The notes under the pieces are model-generated. The model ran no database searches. It was given only the letters and a program-made list of their open reading frames with translations, and was not told the DNA's origin. This document shows, one piece after another, positions 1 to 9,791 of a DNA stretch of 37,300 nt (position 1 is the first letter of the stretch; each line of letters opens with the position of its first letter). The stretch covers positions 1 through 37,300 of the forward strand of contig JAFGBI010000029.1 of NCBI GenBank assembly GCA_016933275.1, written 5' to 3'. The position numbers were made by a program, and so were the translations under genes. The DNA comes from Polyangiaceae bacterium (GTDB taxonomy: Bacteria; Myxococcota_A; Polyangia; Polyangiales; Polyangiaceae).

Positions 1-1
1 C

Positions 2-846
<845 letters not shown>

Positions 847-850
<4 letters not shown>

Positions 851-1002
851 CGCCCGTCCTGGTTGCCCCTGAGCTGCGGGGGCGAGATGCCGCTGCGGGG
901 CTGCCGGGCAACCTGCCGTCGGGAGAGATCCTTCCGCTCGCTCGCTTTGGCGCGCCGGCTAGCCGCCAAGAGCTGCTCCCCCTCCTGGGCAGGGACTCCT
1001 GA
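847..1002 (+). CDS. Possible 51-residue ORF coupled to the preceding gene
   Basis: An ATG at 847 overlaps the TGA of the upstream gene as ATGA, the usual layout of translational coupling. The frame runs 51 codons to TGA at 1000-1002. Third positions are mostly G or C, as in the real genes here. The product starts MTPVLVAPELRG and ends LLPLLGRDS. It has no signal peptide, membrane helix or cysteine, and I recognise no family. It could be a real small protein, the remnant of a larger coupled gene, or chance in GC-rich DNA. The ATGA junction and codon bias are the only support. Confidence 0.35.
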
Positions 1003-1082
1003 AGACCAGGATCGCCCGCCCGGACGGGCCAGCGACTGCGGGGGCTTTGGCAGGTCGGAGGACGGTGGCGTACCCTTGGGGG

Positions 1083-1934
1083 ATGGTCCGTTTGCGTGCA
1101 GTGCCGCGGGTCGTCCTGTGGCCGGTCTTGATGGTCGGGTGCACTGGGGGAGAAGAGGATCGCCTCCCCCGCGTGGAGGACTATGGATCCGGGACCGGGG
1201 GACAGAGCCTCGCGCGAGGCGGGGCGTGGGGACAGGGCGGCGAGCCCGGACTGGGTGGTCTGCGTGGCGGCGGGGGGGAGGGGACCGGCGGCATCTCGAG
1301 CGAGACGACCCTGCACGGCAATCTCTTCACCACCAACGGGTTCCTGTTCAGACTCGCTGGACAGCTCTTCGACTTCTCGGCTCCCGCCATCTCGTTCGAT
1401 GTGCGCGCTGACGGTATGGGGAATGAGACCGTCACCCAGAGAACCGAGGCCGGGGGAGGAGACGTCGAGATGCCTGGCGTGCTCGAGTCCCCGACCACTT
1501 GGGTGCTGGTCTCGTCCCAGGACGAGGACTGGTATTCGACCTGGCAGGCGGTGGATCTGACGGACAGTTCCTCCGAGACACTCTTCGCCCTCACGGGTTC
1601 GGATATGGTCGGCGTAGCAACCGACATAGGTGCGACCCTCGACCCGGAAGCGGCGCAGATCATCCTCCGGGTTCAGGACTCACGAGGCGTTGCGCGTGCC
1701 GCGAGTGCGCAGGCGACCGGGGTAGGAGACATCGCCTACTCGCAGACGCCGAGGTTCGATGCCACGGGCCCTTCGGATCAGTTCGGCTTCGTCGTGCTGC
1801 TGAACGTCCCCGCGGTGGCGGAACCTGGCGAGATCGACCTCACGGTGACGCCGGCGTCGGGCGAGGTGATCAGGGTACCGGTGCGGGTCGAGGCCGGAGC
1901 GGTGACGGTGATCCGGGCGACCGTGCCCGAGTAG
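1083..1934 (+). CDS. Predicted lipoprotein of unknown function
   Basis: This encodes 283 residues. I chose the ATG at 1083 rather than the in-frame one 12 codons upstream because it begins a compact signal peptide: Arg-rich n-region, hydrophobic [10 protein letters not shown], then Cys20 in a lipobox-like MVGC. The mature protein has a Gly-rich linker (about residues 35-75), then a region predicted to be mostly beta. The C-terminal part ([17 protein letters not shown], followed by an alternating Val-rich strand) looks like an Ig/beta-sandwich domain. The Gly-rich linker after the lipidated Cys is common in envelope lipoproteins of Myxococcota. I recognise no catalytic motif. It is probably anchored in the inner or outer membrane facing the periplasm. 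Confidence 0.8.
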   Translation: MVRLRAVPRVVLWPVLMVGCTGGEEDRLPRVEDYGSGTGGQSLARGGAWGQGGEPGLGGLRGGGGEGTGGISSETTLHGNLFTTNGFLFRLAGQLFDFSAPAISFDVRADGMGNETVTQRTEAGGGDVEMPGVLESPTTWVLVSSQDEDWYSTWQAVDLTDSSSETLFALTGSDMVGVATDIGATLDPEAAQIILRVQDSRGVARAASAQATGVGDIAYSQTPRFDATGPSDQFGFVVLLNVPAVAEPGEIDLTVTPASGEVIRVPVRVEAGAVTVIRATVPE

Positions 1935-1936
1935 GA

Positions 1937-1967
1937 CCCCGCCGGCCTGGCGTGGCCGCCCGCGGGG
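1937..1967 (+). terminator. GC-rich stem-loop after the lipoprotein gene
   Basis: A nested inverted repeat (outer CCCCGC with GCGGGG, inner CGGCC-TGGCGT-GGCCG) starts two bases after the stop codon at 1934 and lies before folD. There is no T tract after it, so it is at best a weak or Rho-assisted terminator, or a 3'-end stabilising hairpin. Confidence 0.3.
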
Positions 1968-1999
1968 CCCCTTGCTGTCCCTCGCGGGGGAAGCTATGG

Positions 2000-2881
2000 G
2001 TGAGGGCCGTGGGCAAGCTGATCGATGGCAAGGCGGTGGCAGCAACGGTTCGGGCCGAGGTCGCGCAGCGAGTGGCGACCTTCACCCGGGTAGCGGGGCG
2101 GGCGCCGGGGCTCCACGTGATCCTCGCGGGAGAGGATCCCGGATCGGTCGTCTACGTTCGCAACAAAGAGAAGGCGGCCAAGGAGGTCGGGATGGTCGGT
2201 GAGGTACACCGACTGCCCGACAGCGTGACCGAGGCGGACCTCTTGGCACTCGTCGAGGCGCTGAACCAGGATTCGAGCGTAGACGGGATCTTGGTGCAGT
2301 TTCCCGTACCGAAGCAGATCCATCAAGCCGAGGTGCTGCGCACGATCCACCCGGACAAGGACGTGGACGGACTCCACGCCGTGAACGTCGGGCGCCTCTG
2401 GTCGGGCGACGAGGGGCTGGTGCCCTGCACTCCCCGCGGGATCCTGCGCCTCATCGCGGAGGCCCGCGTCCCGCTGAAGGGGGCTCGTGCTGTGGTGGTC
2501 GGGCGCAGCAATCTCGTTGGCAAGCCGGTGGCTGCGTTGTTGCTCGCCGAGCACGCCACCGTGACCTTGGCCCATTCGCGGACTGTCGACCTGAGAGAAC
2601 GCTGCCGCGAGGCAGACATCCTCGTGGCCGCCGTGGGGCGGGCCAAGATGATCCCCGGTGACTGGGTCAAGTCCGGTGCCTGCGTGATCGACGTGGGGAT
2701 GAACCGCGACGGAGCCGGAAAGCTCTGCGGTGACGTCGATTTCGCTAGCGTCGAGCCCGTGGCGGGGGCGATCACGCCGGTGCCAGGTGGGGTCGGTCCG
2801 ATGACGATCGCCATGCTGCTCGAGAACACCCTGCGCGCTGCGGAGTCGCGGACCAACGCGCGGGGTCAGGGACGCGGGTAG
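2000..2881 (+). CDS. folD: FolD: methylenetetrahydrofolate dehydrogenase/cyclohydrolase
   Basis: This bifunctional cytosolic enzyme oxidises 5,10-methylene-THF to methenyl-THF with NADP and hydrolyses it to 10-formyl-THF for purine and formyl-Met synthesis. The length of 293 residues is normal for the family. Visible family features are the substrate-site Tyr52 and catalytic Lys56 in [11 protein letters not shown], a QFPVP motif (usually QLPLP), HPDKDVDG, the dinucleotide-binding [11 protein letters not shown], and the C-terminal [17 protein letters not shown] at 2000 is chosen because GGGGGAA lies about 7 nt upstream. A second GTG at 2009 ([11 protein letters not shown]) resembles the usual FolD N-terminus but has a poorly spaced ribosome site. 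The 3' end overlaps the convergent coaE by 16 nt. Confidence 0.95.
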   Translation: MRAVGKLIDGKAVAATVRAEVAQRVATFTRVAGRAPGLHVILAGEDPGSVVYVRNKEKAAKEVGMVGEVHRLPDSVTEADLLALVEALNQDSSVDGILVQFPVPKQIHQAEVLRTIHPDKDVDGLHAVNVGRLWSGDEGLVPCTPRGILRLIAEARVPLKGARAVVVGRSNLVGKPVAALLLAEHATVTLAHSRTVDLRERCREADILVAAVGRAKMIPGDWVKSGACVIDVGMNRDGAGKLCGDVDFASVEPVAGAITPVPGGVGPMTIAMLLENTLRAAESRTNARGQGRG

Positions 2882-3495
2882 CGTTCGGGATCGATCTCGA
2901 ACGTTCGGCAGATGGCGGCCAGCACCTCGTCGGCGCGAGCGAGGGTCGCGCAGAGCTCACCGTCATTGTCGATGACATGGTCCGCGAGGGCGACCTTCTC
3001 GCGAAGCGGAAGCTGAGCCGCGATCCGGGCGCGCACGGCCTCGAGGGAGGCCCCATCGCGAGCGGATGCACGGGCGAGCTGGTGGTCCTCGCTCGCCGAG
3101 ACGACCACCAGCGGCCGCAGGACATTGGTGAGTCCGACCTCCACGAGGAGCGGCACCTCGTTGCAGACGAGCGGCTCCCCGCCACGTTTCAGCGCCAAGA
3201 GCTGAGCCTCTCGCAGCTGCCGGATCCGCGGGTGGGTAATGGCTTCGACTCGCGCGCGGGCCGTCGAGTCCGCAAACACCAGGCGGGCCACGGCGGCGCG
3301 ATCGAGCGTGCCGTCCGCCTGGAGCACCCAGGGCCCGAGTTCTTCCACCAGCGCGGCCAGTCCCACGGACCCGGGGGCCAGTACGGCACGAGCGAGGGTG
3401 TCTGAGTCGATGACCGGCAGCCCTCGAGCGCGGAACCGGCTGGCAATTGTGCTCTTCCCACTGCCGATGCCACCCGTGAGGCCGAAGACGTGCAT
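2866..3495 (-). CDS. coaE: Dephospho-CoA kinase
   Basis: CoaE phosphorylates the 3'-hydroxyl of dephospho-CoA with ATP, the last step of CoA synthesis, in the cytosol. The 209-residue product has the P-loop [10 protein letters not shown] (residues 7-16), a DSD motif shortly after it, the family's HPxIR motif (THPRIRQL), and PLLVEVGL in the substrate region. I chose the ATG at 3495 ([12 protein letters not shown]) because it gives the standard CoaE N-terminus. An in-frame GTG two codons upstream (3501) is also possible. The gene converges on folD with a 16-nt tail overlap and diverges from the beta-propeller lipoprotein gene, whose start is 46 nt away. Confidence 0.95.
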   Translation of the reverse strand: MHVFGLTGGIGSGKSTIASRFRARGLPVIDSDTLARAVLAPGSVGLAALVEELGPWVLQADGTLDRAAVARLVFADSTARARVEAITHPRIRQLREAQLLALKRGGEPLVCNEVPLLVEVGLTNVLRPLVVVSASEDHQLARASARDGASLEAVRARIAAQLPLREKVALADHVIDNDGELCATLARADEVLAAICRTFEIDPERYPRP

Positions 3496-3541
3496 GGTCA
3501 CGGCACCGACGATAGCACCGGGACCATGCTATGCGTGTCCC

Positions 3542-4693
3542 GTGCCAGAGCGACACCTCGCTCTCCGCGGAGCGGTACGCCGTTGCGGTTCGATCGCGCT
3601 TGCGCTCGTAGGAGCCGGGTGCGTGCGGTCGGCAGCACCGATCCCAGCTGACGATGGGTGGCGACGACGCCCCGAGGTGGCGGCCGCAACCGCCCCGAGC
3701 GGACCGCGCGCAAGCTGGTCCACCGAGGAGGGCGCCGCACCGCTACCCGAGGTGGCGGTCGTCTGGCGCTTTGGTGCCGGTTCACCCACCCCCGGCGTCG
3801 CGTTGGCACCCGACGGCACCGTCTATGTGCCCACCAACGAAGGACACGTGCACGCCCTGTCCACGGAGGGACGGTTGCTCTGGGCCTACAACGTGCACAC
3901 CCCCGCGGTGGGAGCGGTGGTGGCGGGGAACGGGGTCGTGGTCGTCGGCACGCAGGAAGGGAAGCTCGTCGCGTTGCGCCCGAACGGCACCGGCCTCTGG
4001 ACGTTCCGCGTTCCCTTCCCCATCGTGACCGAGTTGCTGCTCGACACGCACGGTCGCGTGGTGTTCGGAGATGGCGCGGGGTACGTCAGCGCCGTCGACG
4101 GGTTCGGCGCCGTTCGTTTTCGCACCGCGGCGGGGGGAATGCCAGCTGGCGCCATGGTCGCGCTCGCCGACGGTGGGTTGGCGGTTGCGACCACCAACGG
4201 CGAGCTGGTCTGGCTAGGGGCCGGGCGGCGCCGCTCGCTCGATCTCGGTGGCAGGGTCGAGCGGGGTGTGGAAGCGATTGCGGGCCCAAGGATCGCGGTG
4301 ATGGTCGCCGGGCAGCTCTGCGTCGTTCGAGACGGAGCCGTGATCCTGCGCCTCCCGAACGTCATTGCGGCCGCGCTCCACGACTCGGGCCTGGTGACAG
4401 TGTCTGCGGAGGGTGGGCTTGCCTACCGCGCCTTGGATGGGACCGTCGAACTCGAGCGAACGCTTCCGGCGATGCCTAGCGCGGCGCCTGTCGTGGACGC
4501 GCGCCAGACCGTCTACGTGCCCACCGCGGCGGGAACGTTGCTCATCGTCTCGCGCGGGTCCCAAGGCGTGCGCACGGTCCACGTCGGCGATGGCGCCCTC
4601 ACTCGCCCCCTGTTGGATCCCTGCCGCGGGCGGGTGGTCGCGGCGAGCGGTGCGGGAACGGTCGTGGCATTTCGCATGCCCATCGGATCCTGA
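3542..4693 (+). CDS. PQQ-like beta-propeller lipoprotein
   Basis: This encodes 383 residues. GTG at 3542 begins a signal peptide with an Arg-rich n-region, hydrophobic SIALALVGAG and Cys27, so lipidation is likely. The open frame continues upstream, but there it is antisense to coaE. Repeated blades with the pattern x-x-x-DGTVYVPTxxGxVxAL, xGRLLWAY, GxVVVGTQEGKLVAL and GTGLWTFR are typical of the PQQ enzyme/BamB-like repeat fold. The C-terminal VYVPTAAGTLLIV completes the set. The WD-like strands and the lack of dehydrogenase catalytic residues argue for a binding or scaffold role rather than a PQQ-dependent enzyme. BamB, the closest well-known lipoprotein with this fold, helps outer-membrane protein assembly, but no Bam gene is nearby, so BamB function is not claimed. 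Confidence 0.85.
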   Translation: MPERHLALRGAVRRCGSIALALVGAGCVRSAAPIPADDGWRRRPEVAAATAPSGPRASWSTEEGAAPLPEVAVVWRFGAGSPTPGVALAPDGTVYVPTNEGHVHALSTEGRLLWAYNVHTPAVGAVVAGNGVVVVGTQEGKLVALRPNGTGLWTFRVPFPIVTELLLDTHGRVVFGDGAGYVSAVDGFGAVRFRTAAGGMPAGAMVALADGGLAVATTNGELVWLGAGRRRSLDLGGRVERGVEAIAGPRIAVMVAGQLCVVRDGAVILRLPNVIAAALHDSGLVTVSAEGGLAYRALDGTVELERTLPAMPSAAPVVDARQTVYVPTAAGTLLIVSRGSQGVRTVHVGDGALTRPLLDPCRGRVVAASGAGTVVAFRMPIGS

Positions 4694-4721
4694 GCCGGCG
4701 GAGCTGGAGCCAAACAGGCCA

Positions 4722-4753
<32 letters not shown>

Positions 4754-4861
4754 GTAGAACGTGGAGACCCTGGTTGCTGACGCCTGATTGCTGATGTTCC
4801 CGAAAACATTAGAAAAGATTCCACCAGGCACGGTCCCGATACCACCGCGAAGGGATCAACG

Positions 4862-5053
4862 CTAGAGCGCCGATCAGGTTGCCGAGAGCGAGGGCAGCGC
4901 TGGAAGCGCACCCCGAATCAGCCCCAGGTTGGCCCAATCGGCGCTGCCGAGCGAGGCCCGAAACCCAGGGCCCCTGACCTGGTCCCCGGGCGAAGGGAGG
5001 ACGCTCTTCCAGCGCTGCCGCTGGCGAGGCCTGCTGCCGGCTCGGTGCTCTAG
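4862..5053. repeat. Palindromic dispersed element, copy 1 (CTAGAGC...GCTCTAG)
   Basis: This 192-nt element is bounded by CTAGAGCGCC on the left and GGTGCTCTAG on the right. Moving inward, both arms carry a second matching block (CCGAGAGCG on the left; CCGGCAGCA read on the opposite strand on the right). Both then carry a 21-bp core beginning GGCAGCGCTGGAAG (left 4893-4913, right 4999-5019 inverted). The spacers on the right arm are 3 and 12 nt, the same as in the copy at 19187-19304. The interior here is 85 nt, against 11 nt in the other copy. No ORF fits inside. This is a nonautonomous palindromic repeat (MITE- or REP-like), seen directly as two diverged copies. Confidence 0.85.
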
Positions 5054-5245
5054 GATGTTGAGGGGCAGCAGGCCAGAAGGTTCAGGCCAGCGGCGGTCGA
5101 CCCAGCGAGCCATGCGCCCCGATCGCTGCCCCAGGTTGGCAGCCCGCTCCGCTCTCTCGTCCTCTGGCCTCCACCGCGCACGCTCGCGGCCGACGGCCGA
5201 GTTCCCCGGTTTCTGGTTCCGGCTTCGCCGTACTAGGGTTCGGGC

Positions 5246-6712
5246 GTGGATCTCAGGAAGCGGCTCGCTCGGCTCGGTCCCGCCGGATCGCTGCCGGAGC
5301 CATTGGCAGAAAGGGCCGAGCTGCCGATTTCCGGCGAGGATCCTGGGGGGGCCGCGATGCCCGGAGCTGAACGACCGGTCCCAATTGGCTCGGCCTCGGC
5401 CGCAGGCGAGGTCTCGGCTCAGCAGGGGTTGGGGCGGCCGAGGATGAGGGTCGAAGAAGAGCGACGTTGGCCAAACGGTTCAGTTCCGTCAACCATGGCG
5501 GCCTTGCGGGAGAAGATGGCTGCAATCCTCGGGCGGCCCCCGCCGCTTGGTCCGGAGGTGGCGGATCCGGTCTTCAAGGACCTGCCTTTCGTCCGGGAGG
5601 AGACGGCGGAGGGGCCGCGCTATCGACGGCTCGAGCCGGTGAGGTGCTCGCACCAAGTGGGACGGATCCCGGTGGACGCGGCGCGAGCGGCACGCGCCGA
5701 AGTGTTGGCCCTCCTGGGGCTGGATCCCGTGATCGGGACGACCGACCCCGCGCGGTCCCTGTACTTCGACACCGAGACGACGGGGCTCGGGGGAGCAGGG
5801 TCGGTCGTGTTCTTGTTCGGTGCCTTCTGGTTCGACGATGAAGGGCAGCCGTTTCTCGAGCAACTGCTCCTACGTCAGCCTGGCGAGGAGCGCGCGCTGC
5901 TCCAACGCGTGGCCGAGCTCTTCGAGCAGGCCAGCCTCCTCGTGAGCTACAACGGCAAGACGTTCGACGCCCCGATCCTCGCGATGCGTCTTGTCATGAA
6001 TCGCTTGCCGCCGCTGGCCGTGCGGCCCCACCTCGATTTGCTTCATGTGGCCCGACGGCTGCACCGTGCGCGGCTCGGTGCCTGCCGCCTGACCATGCTC
6101 GAACGCGAGGTGCTCGGCTTCGTGCGGGGCGAGGACATCGACGGGAGTGAGGTGCCGAGCCGGTACTCGCATTTCCTCCGCACCGGTGACGAAGAGTCCC
6201 TCCGCGTCGTCGTCGAGCACAATGCGTGCGACGTGATGACGATGGCCGCTCTGGTTGGCCTCTACGGGGAGCCGCTGGACACGTTGGCCGCCGCGGATCT
6301 CGTCGCGCTCGCGCGGACCTACCGCCGCGCGCGCGCCCTCGATGAAGCCGCCCGCGTGGTGGACGACGCGGTCGCTCGGGGCGTTGGTGACGCGGCTGTG
6401 CGAGTACGCGGTGACATCGCCAAGGCGCGGGGCGACCGAGCTGCGGCGCTCCGCGACTACGAGAGCCTGTGCGTCAAGATCGACGATCCCGGCCTGCGAC
6501 TGGAGCTCGCGAAGCTCTACGAGCACCATGCGCGGCAGCCGCTCCGTGCTCTCGAGCTCACCCTCGCCGGGACCGGGGAGACCGCGCCAGCCGCCGAGCG
6601 ACGTCGCGCACGTCTCGAGCGCAAGATCGCGCGGGATTCGACGCCCGCATCCCCAGCGGTGGTCGGCGAGGTTGGTAGACCCTCCCGAAAGGGTCCGTCG
6701 GGTGTTCGTTAG
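5246..6712 (+). CDS. YprB-type ribonuclease H-like exonuclease with TPR-like tail
   Basis: This encodes 488 residues from a GTG start. Residues ~170-345 match the YprB/RNase_H_2 superfamily of DEDD 3'-5' exonucleases. Exo I is YFDTETTG with Asp175 and Glu177, Exo II is SYNGKTFDAP with Asp241, and Exo III is HNACDV with His325 and Asp329, so all metal ligands are present. The first ~100 residues are low-complexity. The last ~150 residues (ALARTYRRARALDEAARVV, AKARGDRAAALRDYES, LRLELAKLYEHH) look like helical TPR-type repeats. The family is predicted to degrade or trim single-stranded nucleic acid, but the in vivo substrate is not settled. The gene stands alone downstream of the palindromic repeat. 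Confidence 0.85.
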   Translation: MDLRKRLARLGPAGSLPEPLAERAELPISGEDPGGAAMPGAERPVPIGSASAAGEVSAQQGLGRPRMRVEEERRWPNGSVPSTMAALREKMAAILGRPPPLGPEVADPVFKDLPFVREETAEGPRYRRLEPVRCSHQVGRIPVDAARAARAEVLALLGLDPVIGTTDPARSLYFDTETTGLGGAGSVVFLFGAFWFDDEGQPFLEQLLLRQPGEERALLQRVAELFEQASLLVSYNGKTFDAPILAMRLVMNRLPPLAVRPHLDLLHVARRLHRARLGACRLTMLEREVLGFVRGEDIDGSEVPSRYSHFLRTGDEESLRVVVEHNACDVMTMAALVGLYGEPLDTLAAADLVALARTYRRARALDEAARVVDDAVARGVGDAAVRVRGDIAKARGDRAAALRDYESLCVKIDDPGLRLELAKLYEHHARQPLRALELTLAGTGETAPAAERRRARLERKIARDSTPASPAVVGEVGRPSRKGPSGVR

Positions 6713-6775
6713 TCTTTGGGTAGCGCGGTCTTGGCCGGGTCTGGGAGAGCTCGGTGCCGTCTGTCCCGGCCAATT

Positions 6776-6799
6776 GGCGGCCAGCGCTCGGCGGCCGCC
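6776..6799. terminator. Hairpin between convergent genes
   Basis: GGCGGCC and GGCCGCC form a perfect 7-bp stem around a 10-nt loop, placed between the convergent exonuclease (stop 6712) and GH12-like (stop 6822) genes. There is no T tract, so its role as a terminator is only suggested by position. Confidence 0.35.
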
Positions 6800-6821
6800 A
6801 CGAGCGCCCTCCCCGCGGGGT

Positions 6822-7673
6822 TCAGCTCACAGCGACGTAGAAGTCCAGGGAGCGCAGGTTCGTGATGGGGCCCGCCCAGATCTCGAACCCAACCGCTACT
6901 GCGTTGACATGGGTGCCCGGCAGTTCGAGCCCACGCGTCCTCGCGTCCTCGACGAAGTCTGCCACGTCGAACTCGAGCTCGTAGAAATCGCCGCCCTCTG
7001 GCTGTACGTAGTTTACTATCGGTAGGCCATTGACCCTGCCCACGACGAGGTCCCAGGTGCCGGGGGTGTTGGCCACGGTGACCGTGGCGGCCAGGGAACC
7101 GGCCGGTTGATAGCCCGAAGGATCGCGGAGCCAGACCATGAGGTAGCTCTGAAGGCGTGTGCCATCGCCGAGCCAGATGTCATAGGCGGCGTTGTAGCCT
7201 CCGGTGTTGCCGTTGGGGCTCCAACGCCAGCCGGTGCGAATGGCGCCAACCGTCTCGATGGCCGCGGGGAGCCCACACTGGGGAACGGTCGATACGGAGT
7301 ATTGCCCGCAGAACACCGTTGGATACCCCGCTGGTTCTCCGTTGGTGCCCGGGGAACCAGCGAAGCTTTCTACCGTGAACGAGGTGCCTTGCCAGGAGAT
7401 GGTCTGACTCTCGAAGCCAGGCCCCCAGCCGTTGGTGATGAGGACGTAGGGCACGTCGTTGCGTCTGATGTCCGAGGCCGTGTGGTAACGCTCGATCGAG
7501 TCACCCATGCCCACCTGTGAGGCCGTCTCTAGCTCGGAATTGGGGTTGGGCATCCCGCCCGTGCCCCGGGTGTTGGTGATCGGCTCGTACCCACCGCCAG
7601 AGCAAGCGTAGGCCGCCGCGCCCAACACCGTGACGAGGCTCAGCGCCGAGAGTACCGAACGGAAGCGATTCAT
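6822..7673 (-). CDS. GH12-fold lipoprotein lacking the catalytic nucleophile
   Basis: This encodes 283 residues. ATG at 7673 has GAGGTG just upstream and begins a signal peptide ending in AAAYAC (lipid Cys24). The rest matches glycoside hydrolase family 12, a beta-jelly-roll cellulase/xyloglucanase fold. YDIWL (164-168), SYLMVWLRDP (176-185), GTWDLVVGRVNG (205-216) and the closing VGFEIWAG...LRSLDF follow the order seen in bacterial GH12 enzymes such as Rhodothermus Cel12A. The acid/base Glu is present (Glu264 in VGFEIWAG). The nucleophile, normally Glu in xELM(I/V)W, is Tyr177 in YLMVW. This predicts a non-hydrolytic, perhaps glycan-binding, surface protein, or an altered mechanism. It lies 257 nt downstream of an ABC exporter gene on the same strand. 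Confidence 0.85.
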   Translation of the reverse strand: MNRFRSVLSALSLVTVLGAAAYACSGGGYEPITNTRGTGGMPNPNSELETASQVGMGDSIERYHTASDIRRNDVPYVLITNGWGPGFESQTISWQGTSFTVESFAGSPGTNGEPAGYPTVFCGQYSVSTVPQCGLPAAIETVGAIRTGWRWSPNGNTGGYNAAYDIWLGDGTRLQSYLMVWLRDPSGYQPAGSLAATVTVANTPGTWDLVVGRVNGLPIVNYVQPEGGDFYELEFDVADFVEDARTRGLELPGTHVNAVAVGFEIWAGPITNLRSLDFYVAVS

Positions 7674-7930
7674 CTTCACCTCGCGAGGTAGGGAGCAACG
7701 CTCCATGCCGCCCGGCTTACTAGCACTTTTGGGGCGAGCTCCGGCGGGCTCGGGTGGGCCCGGGGTCTATTTGGCATCCCGACCTCCTGGGCTGCTCCGA
7801 GATCGGTGTTCCTCGGCAGCGGAGGGACCCTCCGGCCAGCATCTGGCTCAGCGCCACCGGTGCAAGCAGGTGGGATACTAGCATACATCACGACCGTGGG
7901 GCATGGTACTGGGCGCCATCGATCGGCGCT

Positions 7931-9790
7931 TCACCGGTAGCCCGCCGCCTGGATCGCGAAGAGCATGGCGTAGCGGCCACCCCGAGCGACCAGGCTGTCG
8001 TGGGTGCCGAGCTCGACCACCCGCCCCCCGTCGAGGACGGCGATCTGGTCGGCGACGCGCACGGTCGAGAAACGGTGCGAGATCACGATCCCGATTCGAG
8101 ATCCGATGAGGTCACGGAAGCGGGAGAAGATCTGGGCCTCGGCTTCGGCGTCGAGACTGGCGGTGGGCTCGTCGAGGATGAGCACATCCGCGTCCCGGCG
8201 CACGAAGGCGCGGGAGAGCGCGATCTTCTGCCACTCGCCGAGCGAGAGCTCTTGGCCGCCGGCGAACCACTTGCCAAGCTGGGTCCGATAGCCCAGCGGG
8301 AGCGCCATGATATCGTCGTGTACGAGAGCCCGCTCGGCAGCCTCGCGCCACCTTGCTTCGTCGTCGAGTGCCCGGACGTCGCCGACCCCAACGTTCTCGC
8401 CTGCGGTGAGCTGGTACCGCACGAAATCCTGGAAGATGACCCCGATCCGCCGCCGAAGCGCCGTCTCGTCCCACTCCGCGAGATCGAGTCCATCGAGGAG
8501 CACTCGTCCTTCGCTCGGGGCGTAGAGGCGCGTGAGGAGCTTCACCAGGGTCGTCTTGCCCGACCCGTTCCGTCCGACGAGCGCGAGCTTGGTTCCCGGC
8601 GGGACGTGGAGGTTTACGCCAGACAGCGCCGGTGTTGGGGCGCCCGGGTAGGTGAAGCCGACGTCCACGAAGCGAATTCCGTCCCGGGGGTCCGGTCCCG
8701 CGGTGGCCTTCCCGGACGACGCGGGGACGGGTTGCTCGAGGAGTTCGTAGAGGAGCGTCACGTACTGGTTGTCGTCGTACATTCCCGCGATGGAGCCGAG
8801 GAACGCGGTGAGGGCGGCCTGCGCCTGGCGGAGCACCACCATCAACATCGTCATGGTTCCCACGCTGATGGCAGCGTCCACCGCGTCCCACGCGATCCAG
8901 GCATAGGCGGCGGCGAGCGCCAACGCTCCCGCGACGCTCGCCGAGAAGCCGAAGACACCGCGGCGCACCGTGAGGCGTCGGTCGGCGGCATAGAGCTCGC
9001 GGAAGCCGGCGCGGTAGCGGGCCAGCAGCGGGGCACCCAGTTCGAGGAGCTTCACCTCCTTGGCGTGATCATCCCGGGCCAAGACCGTCTCGAGGTAGTA
9101 TCGACGGCGCTCCTCGGGGGCTCGCCACCTGAAGAGCCGGAAGGCGTCGGTTGCGAGCCGCGTCTCGGCGAGGAAGGCCGGCGCCGCGGCGCCACCGAGG
9201 AGGAGCAGGAGCCAAGGGGAGAAGGTCGAGACGAGGACGGCGTAGCCGAGCAGGGAGAGGCTGCCCTGGACCAGATCGAGGGCACGGCGGGCGAGGCTCA
9301 GCGGGCGGAAGGACGCTTCCCGACGGGTTCGAGTGATTCGATCGTAGGTTTCCGAGTCCTCGAACTCCGAGAGAGGAAGGGTCAGTGCCTTCTCCAGGAC
9401 GAGCTCGTGGACGTGCTCAGCGAGCTGTACGCGAAGCAGAGCATCGGCGACTGCCCGCGCCCGCTGGGCCGCTGTCATGAGGACGACGAGACCCAGCTCG
9501 ACGGTGACCCACATCATCACCGACCAGCGGTCGTCTGGGCTGCCGCTGGTCGCGGCTTGTACCACCCCATCGACGATGACCTTGCCCACCCAGGCGGTCG
9601 CAGCGGGGAAGAGGCCGAGAGTGAGGCTCAGCGCGGCGAGCCACGCCGCGAGCGAACGGTTCGTACCCCACACCAGCGAGAGAGCTTGCCAGGTGTAGCG
9701 GAGCACGCCCGACAGACGCCGGACCCCGCCGACGCCCGGTGCCGGGATCGGGGGCGGCGGTTCGGGCGAGATCACAGTGGACTCCGGCAA
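7931..9790 (-). CDS. ABC exporter, fused permease and ATPase
   Basis: This 619-residue half-transporter has a membrane domain (about residues 45-345, six hydrophobic helices) followed by a nucleotide-binding domain. Walker A is GRNGSGKTT (407-414), the Q-loop is VIFQDF, Walker B is VLILDEP (536-542), the D-loop is ASLD and the H-loop is His572. The signature is ELSLGEWQ (514-521) rather than LSGGQ, a variant seen in some bacterial exporters. It probably works as a homodimer exporting a lipid, peptide or drug; the substrate cannot be read from sequence. The likely start is TTG at 9790, one base after the leuS stop, which implies co-transcription and possibly re-initiation. In-frame GTG codons a few residues in are alternatives. 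Confidence 0.9.
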   Translation of the reverse strand: MPESTVISPEPPPPIPAPGVGGVRRLSGVLRYTWQALSLVWGTNRSLAAWLAALSLTLGLFPAATAWVGKVIVDGVVQAATSGSPDDRWSVMMWVTVELGLVVLMTAAQRARAVADALLRVQLAEHVHELVLEKALTLPLSEFEDSETYDRITRTRREASFRPLSLARRALDLVQGSLSLLGYAVLVSTFSPWLLLLLGGAAAPAFLAETRLATDAFRLFRWRAPEERRRYYLETVLARDDHAKEVKLLELGAPLLARYRAGFRELYAADRRLTVRRGVFGFSASVAGALALAAAYAWIAWDAVDAAISVGTMTMLMVVLRQAQAALTAFLGSIAGMYDDNQYVTLLYELLEQPVPASSGKATAGPDPRDGIRFVDVGFTYPGAPTPALSGVNLHVPPGTKLALVGRNGSGKTTLVKLLTRLYAPSEGRVLLDGLDLAEWDETALRRRIGVIFQDFVRYQLTAGENVGVGDVRALDDEARWREAAERALVHDDIMALPLGYRTQLGKWFAGGQELSLGEWQKIALSRAFVRRDADVLILDEPTASLDAEAEAQIFSRFRDLIGSRIGIVISHRFSTVRVADQIAVLDGGRVVELGTHDSLVARGGRYAMLFAIQAAGYR

Positions 9791-9791
9791 G

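Noticed and set aside
1499-1999. N-terminal extension of folD through the preceding lipoprotein gene
   Set aside because: That frame is out of phase with a well-supported lipoprotein gene. FolD homology starts only at about 2009.
3239-3541. Longer start for the beta-propeller lipoprotein
   Set aside because: The upstream part is antisense to coaE and would bury the signal peptide. GTG at 3542 gives a proper lipoprotein N-terminus.
4862-5053. REP element recognised by a RAYT transposase
   Set aside because: The base of the palindrome is CTAG and the arms are far longer than typical REPs. No RAYT gene is in the window. The element is kept as an unclassified palindromic repeat.
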